A DNA stretch of 64,000 nucleotides from Baylisascaris procyonis (taxonomy: Eukaryota; Nematoda; Chromadorea; Rhabditida; Ascarididae). Positions 57,744 to 64,000 of this stretch are shown here, piece after piece. A model generated the notes under the pieces. That model was not told the origin of the DNA, ran no database searches, and saw only the letters and a list, made by a program, of their open reading frames with translations. Within the stretch, counting starts at the first letter, position 1. Each line of letters begins with the position of its first letter. Location: contig JAZARR010000171.1 of NCBI GenBank assembly GCA_037389465.1, positions 2,108,001 through 2,172,000 of the forward strand. The letters are read 5' to 3'. Made by a program: the position numbers and the translations under genes.

Positions 57744-57896
57744 AGTGATTACTCAATGAAGTAAAAATATCTGATCAGCGATTCCTAGTAGTTCCCATGT
57801 AACATTACATACGAAAAGATATTTTTAAATCCGGTATAAGCGTTGCACAAAACGTTGGACGAGAATCATTGAGATGATAGTTCTCAATGTAATAGC

Positions 57897-57980
57897 TGTC
57901 CGCCGCAGGATTCCAACCTGCGCCTACAGATGTAGACTGCGACCTGAACGCAGCGCCTTAGACCACTCGGCCAGACGGAC
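57897..57980 (-). tRNA. tRNA-Leu (CAG), unit 46
   Basis: T-loop C56 to G. Confidence 0.75.
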
Positions 57981-58050
57981 GTCGTTCCAAGACAAAAATC
58001 ATCAGCACACGGCCATTCCGCTATCCTTTGAGACGAAAGAGACAAATATG

Positions 58051-58122
58051 TCGAGGATGAGGGGTTCGAACCCCCGACTTCTCGCATGCAAAGCGAGCGC
58101 TCTACCGCTGACCTAAACCCCC
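58051..58122 (-). tRNA. tRNA-Ala (UGC), unit 46
   Basis: As unit 24. Confidence 0.65.
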
Positions 58123-58276
58123 TGTTATTAGTCAGTGAGGTAACAATGTCTGATCAGCAATTCTTAGTACTTCCCACGTATCGTTACATAAGAAAAAATA
58201 TTTTTTTTAACCGGTCCACCTGTTGCACAAAACGTTGGACGAGAATCATTGAGATGATAGTTCTCAATGTAATAGC

Positions 58277-58360
58277 TGTCCGCCGCAGGATTCGAACCTG
58301 CGCCTACATATGTAGACTGCGATCTGAACGCAGCGCCTTAGACCACTCGGCCAGACGGAC
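58277..58360 (-). tRNA. tRNA-Leu (CAG), unit 47
   Basis: As unit 25 (G37 to A). Confidence 0.88.
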
Positions 58361-58430
58361 GTCGTTCCAAGACAAAAATCATCAGCACACGGCCATTCCG
58401 CTATCCTTCGTGACGAAAGAGACAAATATG

Positions 58431-58502
58431 TGGAGGATGAGGGGTTCGAACCCTCGACTTCTCGCATGCAAAGCGAGCGCTCTACCGCTGAGCTAAGCCC
58501 CC
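58431..58502 (-). tRNA. tRNA-Ala (UGC), unit 47
   Basis: T6 to C. Confidence 0.88.
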
Positions 58503-58656
58503 TGTGATTGTTGATTGAAGTAACAATATGCGATAGGCAATTCTTAGTTGTTCCCACGTAACATTACATAAGAAAAAATATTTTTTAAATCCGGTATAAC
58601 TGTTGCACAAAACGTTGGACGAGAATCATTGAGATAACAGTTCTCAATGTAATAGT

Positions 58657-58740
58657 TGTCCGCCGCAGGATTCGAACCTGCGCCTACAGATGTAGACTGC
58701 GACCTGAACGCAGCGCCTTAGACCACTCGGCCAGACGGAC
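58657..58740 (-). tRNA. tRNA-Leu (CAG), unit 48
   Basis: Consensus. Confidence 0.95.
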
Positions 58741-58810
58741 GTCGTTCCAAGACAAAAATCGTCGAAACACCGGCATTTCGCCATCCTTTGAGACGAAAGA
58801 GACAAAAATG

Positions 58811-58882
58811 TGGAGGATGAGGGGTTCGAACCCTCGACTTCTCGCATGCAAAGCGAGCGCTCTACCGCTGACCTAAACCCCC
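58811..58882 (-). tRNA. tRNA-Ala (UGC), unit 48
   Basis: C11 to G. Confidence 0.75.
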
Positions 58883-59036
58883 TGTTATTAGTCAGTGAGG
58901 TAACAATGTCTGATCAGCAATTCTTAGTACTTCCCACGTATCGTTACATAAGAAAAAATATTTTTTTTAACCGGTCCACCTGTTGCACAAAACGTTGGAC
59001 GAGAATCATTGAGATGATAGTTCTCAATGTAATAGC

Positions 59037-59120
59037 TGTCCGCCGCAGGATTCGAACCTGCGCCTACAGATGTAGACTGCGATCTGAACGCAGCGCCTTA
59101 GACCACTCGGCCAGACGGAC
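59037..59120 (-). tRNA. tRNA-Leu (CAG), unit 49
   Basis: G37 to A. Confidence 0.9.
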
Positions 59121-59190
59121 GTCGTTCCAAGACAAAAATCATCAGCACACGGCCATTCCGCTATCCTTCGTGACGAAAGAGACAAATATG

Positions 59191-59262
59191 TGGAGGATGA
59201 GGGGTTCGAACCCTCGACTTCTCGCATGCAAAGCGAGCGCTCTACCGCTGAGCTAAACCCCC
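59191..59262 (-). tRNA. tRNA-Ala (UGC), unit 49
   Basis: Consensus. Confidence 0.94.
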
Positions 59263-59415
59263 TGTGATTACCGATTGAAGTAAAAATGTATGATCGGCGA
59301 TTCCTAGTAGTTCCCATGTAACATTACATACGAAAAGATATTTTTAGATCCGGTATAAGTGTTGCACAAAACGTTGGACGAGAATCATTGAGATGATAGT
59401 TCTCAATGTAATAGC

Positions 59416-59499
59416 TGTCCGCCGCAGGATTCGAACCTGCGCCTACAGATGTAGACTGCGACCTGAACGCAGCGCCTTAGACCACTCGGCCAGACGGAC
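59416..59499 (-). tRNA. tRNA-Leu (CAG), unit 50
   Basis: Consensus. Confidence 0.95.
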
Positions 59500-59569
59500 G
59501 TCGTTCCAAGACAAAAATCATCAGCACACGGCCATTCCGCTATCCTTCGTGACGAAAGAGACAAATATG

Positions 59570-59641
59570 TGGAGGATGAGGGGTTCGAACCCTCGACTTC
59601 TCGCATGCAAAGCGAGCGCTCTACCGCTGAGCTAAACCCCC
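59570..59641 (-). tRNA. tRNA-Ala (UGC), unit 50
   Basis: Consensus. Confidence 0.94.
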
Positions 59642-59794
59642 TGTGATTACCGATTGAAGTAAAAATGTATGATCAGCAATTCTTAGTAGATCGCATGTAA
59701 CATTACATAAGAAAAGATATTTTTAAATCCGGTATAAGTGTTGCACAAAACGTTGGACGAGAATCATTGAGATAATAGTTCTCAATCTAATAGC

Positions 59795-59878
59795 TGTCCG
59801 CCACAGGATTCGAACCTGCGCCTACAGATGTAGACTGCGACCTGAACGCAGCGGCTTAGACCACTCGGCCAGACTGAC
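59795..59878 (-). tRNA. tRNA-Leu (CAG), unit 51
   Basis: Same changes as unit 21. Confidence 0.7.
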
Positions 59879-59947
59879 TTCGTTCAATGCCAAAACCATC
59901 AGCACACGGCCATTCCGCTATCCTTTGAGACGAAAGAGACAAATATG

Positions 59948-60019
59948 TGGAGGATGAGGGGTTCGAACCCTCGACTTCTCGCATGCAAAGCGAGCGCTCT
60001 ACCGCTGAGCTAAACCCCC
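59948..60019 (-). tRNA. tRNA-Ala (UGC), unit 51
   Basis: Consensus. Confidence 0.94.
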
Positions 60020-60172
60020 TGTGATTACCGATTGAAGTAAAAATGTATGATCAGCAATTCTTAGTAGTTCGCATGTAACATTACATAAGAAAAGATATTT
60101 TTAAATCCGGTATAAGAGTTGCACAAAACGTTGGACGAGAATCATTGAGATAATAGTTCTCAATCTAATAGC

Positions 60173-60256
60173 TGTCCGCCACAGGATTCGAACCTGCACC
60201 TACAGATGTAGACTGCGACCTGAACGCAGCGCCTTAGACCACTCGGCCAGACGGAC
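60173..60256 (-). tRNA. tRNA-Leu (CAG), unit 52
   Basis: G49:U65 and C48 to T. Confidence 0.88.
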
Positions 60257-60326
60257 GTCGTTCCAAGACAAAAATCGTCGAAACACCGGCATTTCGCCAT
60301 CCTTTGAGACGAAAGAGACAAAAATG

Positions 60327-60398
60327 TGGAGGATGAGGGGTTCGAACCCTCGACTTCTCGCCTGCAAAGCGAGCGCTCTACCGCTGAGCTAAACCCCC
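60327..60398 (-). tRNA. tRNA-Ala (UGC), unit 52
   Basis: T38 to G. Confidence 0.9.
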
Positions 60399-60552
60399 TG
60401 TGATTACCGATTGAAGTAAAAATGTATGATCAGCAATTCTTAGTAGTTCCCACGCAACATTACATAAGAAAAAATATTTTTTAAATCCGGTATAACTGTT
60501 GCACAAAACGTTGGAAGAGAATCATTGAGATAATAGTTCTCAATGTAATAGC

Positions 60553-60636
60553 TGTCCGCCGCAGGATTCCAACCTGCGCCTACAGATGTAGACTGCGACC
60601 TGAACGCAGCGCCTTAGACCACTCGGCCAGACGGAC
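60553..60636 (-). tRNA. tRNA-Leu (CAG), unit 53
   Basis: T-loop C56 to G. Confidence 0.75.
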
Positions 60637-60706
60637 GTCGTTCCAACACAAAAATCGTCGAAACACCGGCATTTCGCCATCCTTTGAGACGAAAGAGACA
60701 AAAATG

Positions 60707-60778
60707 TGGAGGATGAGGGGTTCGAACCCTCGACTTCTCGCCTGCAAAGCGAGCGCTCTACCGCTGAGCTAAACCCCC
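60707..60778 (-). tRNA. tRNA-Ala (UGC), unit 53
   Basis: T38 to G. Confidence 0.9.
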
Positions 60779-60932
60779 TGTGATTACCGATTGAAGTAAA
60801 AATGTATGATCAGCAATTCTTAGTAGTTCCCACGCAACATTACATAAGAAAAAATATTTTTTAAATCCGGTATAACTGTTGCACAAAACGTTGGAAGAGA
60901 ATCATTGAGATAATAGTTCTCAATGTAATAGC

Positions 60933-61016
60933 TGTCCGCCGCAGGATTCCAACCTGCGCCTACAGATGTAGACTGCGACCTGAACGCAGCGCCTTAGACC
61001 ACTCGGCCAGACGGAC
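60933..61016 (-). tRNA. tRNA-Leu (CAG), unit 54
   Basis: T-loop C56 to G. Confidence 0.75.
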
Positions 61017-61086
61017 GTCGTTCCAACACAAAAATCGTCGAAACACCGGCATTTCGCCATCCTTTGAGACGAAAGAGACAAAAATG

Positions 61087-61158
61087 TGGAGGATGAGGGG
61101 TTCGAACCCTCGACTTCTCGCATGCAAAGCGAGCGCTCTACCGCTGAGCTAAACCCCC
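61087..61158 (-). tRNA. tRNA-Ala (UGC), unit 54
   Basis: Consensus. Confidence 0.94.
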
Positions 61159-61312
61159 TGTGATTGTTGATTGAAGTAACAATATGCGATAGGCAATTCT
61201 TAGTTGTTCCCACGTAACATTACATAAGAAAAAATATTTTTTAAATCCGGTATAACTGTTGCACAAAACGTTGGAAGAGAATCATTGAGATAATAGTTCT
61301 CAATGTAATAGC

Positions 61313-61396
61313 TGTCCGCCGCAGGATTCCAACCTGCGCCTACAGATGTAGACTGCGACCCGAACGCAGCGCCTTAGACCACTCGGCCAGACGGAC
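61313..61396 (-). tRNA. tRNA-Leu body with CGG (Pro) anticodon, unit 55
   Basis: Duplicate of unit 33: A35 to G and C56 to G. Confidence 0.8.
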
Positions 61397-61467
61397 GTCG
61401 CTCGGAGGCCAAAAACCATCAGCACACGGCCATTCCGCTATCCTTTGAGACGAAAGAGGCAAATATG

Positions 61468-61539
61468 TGGAGGATGAGGGGTTCGAACCCTCGACTTCTC
61501 GCATGCAAAGCGAGCGCTCTACCGCTCAGCTAAACGCCC
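61468..61539 (-). tRNA. tRNA-Ala (UGC), unit 55
   Basis: G4C/C13G variant. Confidence 0.72.
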
Positions 61540-61692
61540 AGTGATTACTCAATGAAGTAAAAATATCTGATCAGCGATTCCTAGTAGTTCCCATGTAACA
61601 TTACATACGAAAAGATATTTTTAAATCCGGTATAAGTGTTGCACAAAACGTTGGACGAGAAGCTTTGAGATAATAGTTGTCATGGTAGGAGC

Positions 61693-61776
61693 TGTCCTCC
61701 GCGGGATTCGAACCTGCGCCTACAGATGTAGACTGCGACCTGAACGCAGCGCATTAGACCACTCGGCCAGACGGAC
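61693..61776 (-). tRNA. tRNA-Leu (CAG), unit 56
   Basis: Same changes as unit 14. Confidence 0.65.
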
Positions 61777-61846
61777 GTCGTTCCAAGGCCAAAACCATCA
61801 GCACACGGCCATTCCGCTATCCTTTGAGACGAAAGAGACAAATATG

Positions 61847-61918
61847 TGGAGGATGAGGGGTTCGAACCCTCGACTTCTCGCATGCAAAGCGAGCGCTCTA
61901 CCGCTGAGCTAAACCCCC
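61847..61918 (-). tRNA. tRNA-Ala (UGC), unit 56
   Basis: Consensus. Confidence 0.94.
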
Positions 61919-62072
61919 TGTGATTGTTGATTGAAGTAACAATATGCGATAGGCAATTCTTAGTTGTTCCCACGTAACATTACATAAGAAAAAATATTTT
62001 TTAAATCCGGTATAACTGTTGCACAAAACGTTGGACGAGAATCATTGAGATAACAGTTCTCAATGTAATAGC

Positions 62073-62156
62073 TGTCCGCCGCAGGATTCGAACCTGCGCC
62101 TACAGATGTAGACTGCGACCTGAACGCAGCGCCTTAGACCACTCGGCCAGACGGAC
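62073..62156 (-). tRNA. tRNA-Leu (CAG), unit 57
   Basis: Consensus. Confidence 0.95.
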
Positions 62157-62226
62157 GTCGTTCCAAGACAAAAATCGTCGAAACACCGGCATTTCGCCAT
62201 CCTTTGAGACGAAAGAGACAAAAATG

Positions 62227-62298
62227 TTGAGGGTGAGGGGTTCGAACCCTCGACTTCTCGCCTGCAAAGCGAGCGCTCTACCGCTGAGCTAAACCCCC
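62227..62298 (-). tRNA. tRNA-Ala (UGC), unit 57
   Basis: As unit 35. Confidence 0.7.
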
Positions 62299-62452
62299 TG
62301 TGATTACCGATTGAAGTAAAAATGTATGATCAGCAATTCTTAGTAGTTCCCACGTAACATTACATAAGAAAAAATATTTTTTAAATCCGGTATAACTGTT
62401 GCACAAAACGTTGGACGAGAATCATTGAGATGATAGTTCTCAATGTAATAGC

Positions 62453-62536
62453 TGTCCGCCGCAGGATTCGAACCTGCGCCTACAGATGTAGACTGCGACC
62501 TGAACGCAGCGCCTTAGACCACTCGGCCAGACGGAC
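62453..62536 (-). tRNA. tRNA-Leu (CAG), unit 58
   Basis: Consensus. Confidence 0.95.
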
Positions 62537-62606
62537 GTCGTTCCAAGACAAAAATCATCAGCACACGGCCATTCCGCTATCCTTCGTGACGAAAGAGACA
62601 AATATG

Positions 62607-62678
62607 TGGAGGATGAGGGGTTCGAACCCTCGACTTCTCGCATGCAAAGCGAGCGCTCTACCGCTGAGCTAAACCCCC
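62607..62678 (-). tRNA. tRNA-Ala (UGC), unit 58
   Basis: Consensus. Confidence 0.94.
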
Positions 62679-62830
62679 TGTGATTACCGATTGAAGTAAA
62701 AATGTATGATCAGCGATTCCTAGTAGTTCCCATGTAACATTACATACGAAAAGATATTTTTAAATCCGTATAAGTGTTGCACAAAACGTTGGACGAGAAT
62801 CATTGAGATGATAGTTCTCAATGTAATAGC

Positions 62831-62914
62831 TGTCCGCCGCAGGATTCGAACCTGCGCCTACAGATGTAGACTGCGACCTGAACGCAGCGCCTTAGACCAC
62901 TCGGCCAGACGGAC
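62831..62914 (-). tRNA. tRNA-Leu (CAG), unit 59
   Basis: Consensus. Confidence 0.95.
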
Positions 62915-62985
62915 GTCGCTCGGAGGCCAAAAACCATCAGCACACGGCCATTCCGCTATCCTTTGAGACGAAAGAGGCAAATATG

Positions 62986-63057
62986 TGGAGGATGAGGGGT
63001 TCGAACCCTCGACTTCTCGCATGCAAAGCGAGCGCTCTACCGCTCAGCTAAACGCCC
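62986..63057 (-). tRNA. tRNA-Ala (UGC), unit 59
   Basis: G4C/C13G variant. Confidence 0.72.
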
Positions 63058-63211
63058 AGTGATTACTCAATGAAGTAAAAATATGCGATAGGCAATTCTT
63101 AGTTGTTCCCACGTAACATTACATAAGAAAAAATATTTTTTAAATCCGGTATAACTGTTGCACAAAACGTTGGACGAGAATCATTGAGATAACAGTTCTC
63201 AATGTAATAGT

Positions 63212-63295
63212 TGTCCGCCGCAGGATTCGAACCTGCGCCTACAGATGTAGACTGCGACCTGAACGCAGCGCCTTAGACCACTCGGCCAGACGGAC
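63212..63295 (-). tRNA. tRNA-Leu (CAG), unit 60
   Basis: Consensus. Confidence 0.95.
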
Positions 63296-63365
63296 GTCGT
63301 TCCAAGACAAAAATCGTCGAAACACCGGCATTTCGCCATCCTTTGAGACGAAAGAGACAAAAATG

Positions 63366-63437
63366 TGGAGGATGAGGGGTTCGAACCCTCGACTTCTCGC
63401 ATGCAAAGCGAGCGCTCTACCGCTGAGCTAAACCCCC
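63366..63437 (-). tRNA. tRNA-Ala (UGC), unit 60
   Basis: Consensus. Confidence 0.94.
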
Positions 63438-63590
63438 TGTGATTACCGATTGAAGTAAAAATGTATGATCAGCAATTCTTAGTAGTTCGCATGTAACATT
63501 ACATAAGAAAAGATATTTTCAAATCCGGTATAAGTGTTGCACAAAACGTTGGACGAGAATCATTGAGATAATAGTTCTCAATCTAATAGC

Positions 63591-63674
63591 TGTCCGCCAC
63601 AGGATTCGAACCTGCGCCTACAGATGTAGACTGCGACCTGAACGCAGCGGCTTAGACCACTCGGCCAGACTGAC
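63591..63674 (-). tRNA. tRNA-Leu (CAG), unit 61
   Basis: Same changes as unit 21. Confidence 0.7.
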
Positions 63675-63743
63675 TTCGTTCAATGCCAAAACCATCAGCA
63701 CACGGCCATTCCGCTATCCTTTGAGACGAAAGAGACAAATATG

Positions 63744-63815
63744 TGGAGGATGAGGGGTTCGAACCCTCGACTTCTCGCATGCAAAGCGAGCGCTCTACCG
63801 CTGAGCTAAACCCCC
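63744..63815 (-). tRNA. tRNA-Ala (UGC), unit 61
   Basis: Consensus. Confidence 0.94.
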
Positions 63816-63968
63816 TGTGATTACCGATTGAAGTAAAAATGTATGATCAGCAATTCTTAGTAGTTCGCATGTAACATTACATAAGAAAAGATATTTTTAA
63901 ATCCGGTATAAGAGTTGCACAAAACGTTGGACGAGAATCATTGAGATAATAGTTCTCAATCTAATAGC

Positions 63969-64000
63969 TGTCCGCCACAGGATTCGAACCTGCACCTACA
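63969..64000 (-). tRNA. tRNA-Leu, unit 62, cut by window end
   Basis: Only the 3' acceptor strand and T arm are inside the window; the visible part equals unit 30. Confidence 0.8.

Larger units (their letters stand above)
57280..63190. repeat. large array duplication, second copy
   Basis: Partner of 48,930-54,840. Outside these limits the two flanks differ in unit type. Confidence 0.9.
40766..64000 (-). repeat. tandem tRNA-Ala(UGC)/tRNA-Leu(CAG) array, about 62 units of about 380 bp
   Basis: Each unit has, in minus-strand order: tRNA-Ala (72 nt), a spacer of about 69 nt with a T4-T5 run, tRNA-Leu (84 nt), then about 155 nt holding a hairpin, a conserved GTTGCACAAAACGTTGGACGAGAA box (read on +) and an AAAAAATATTTTTT tract. 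Consensus Leu: anticodon loop TTCAGGT, long variable arm, acceptor GTCCGTC/GGCGGAC, A-box TGGCCGAGTGG, B-box GGTTCGAATCC. Consensus Ala: loop TTTGCAT, acceptor GGGGGTT/ATCCTCC with the G3:U70 identity pair, A-box TAGCTCAGCGG, B-box GGTTCGAACCC. Entries below note only departures from these. The array continues past the window end. Confidence 0.97.

Noticed and set aside
41363..63402. Dozens of 65-148 codon ORFs on both strands with recurring peptides such as SSAVERSLCMREVEGSNP and RRIRTCAYRCRLRPER
   Set aside because: They are translations of the tRNA-Ala and tRNA-Leu genes and their spacers. They repeat with the 380-bp unit and break wherever the spacer changes; peptides of this kind are known false proteins in automatic annotation.
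40766..64000. CRISPR-like regular repeat array
   Set aside because: The repeated parts are 72- and 84-nt tRNA genes and the spacers are themselves repeated, in a eukaryotic context with no cas genes.

Overview
This is AT-rich eukaryotic DNA, most likely from a nematode. The Hsp70 genes are intron-rich and encode proteins ending in EEVD. Many introns are short (about 50-70 bases) with TTTCAG-type acceptors, and one gene has a TTTGCAG acceptor five bases before its ATG, as spliced-leader trans-splicing would give. No species can be named from the sequence.

Bases 1-24,367 hold three direct-repeat cytosolic hsp70 genes on the + strand. Copy A is cut by the window start, and B and C are complete at 643 and 641 codons. 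They share every intron position visible. B has a compact heat-shock promoter (CRE-like site, perfect three-block heat-shock element, TATA box). C has no perfect heat-shock element near its ATG and is the most diverged, yet part of its exon 8 is base-for-base copy A, a sign of gene conversion. Between B and C a separate six-exon reading frame (about 14.29-16.44 kb) can be traced by splice signals.

Bases 24,400-40,700 are AT-rich and gene-sparse by simple ORF size, but exons can be joined by phase. They give a + strand gene with a membrane segment (24.76-25.18 kb), a ten-exon minus-strand gene of 467 codons with no recognised family (26.03-34.05 kb), and inside one of its introns a candidate gene with signal peptide and membrane segment (28.4-30.75 kb). 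A possible upstream gene end lies at 34.27-34.53 kb. Further candidates to 40.4 kb are weak.

Bases 40,766-64,000 are one tandem array of about 62 units of about 380 bp, running off the window end. Each unit has a tRNA-Ala(UGC) and a tRNA-Leu(CAG), both on the minus strand, Ala first in transcription order. Many copies are consensus; others carry stem mismatches, a T-loop change, deletions or a changed anticodon. The array is a mosaic of larger duplications; the largest repeats about 5.9 kb at an offset of 8,350 bp with only a handful of differences seen. All 'protein' ORFs in this part are translations of tRNA sequence and are not annotated as genes. The array is the most unusual feature of the window.
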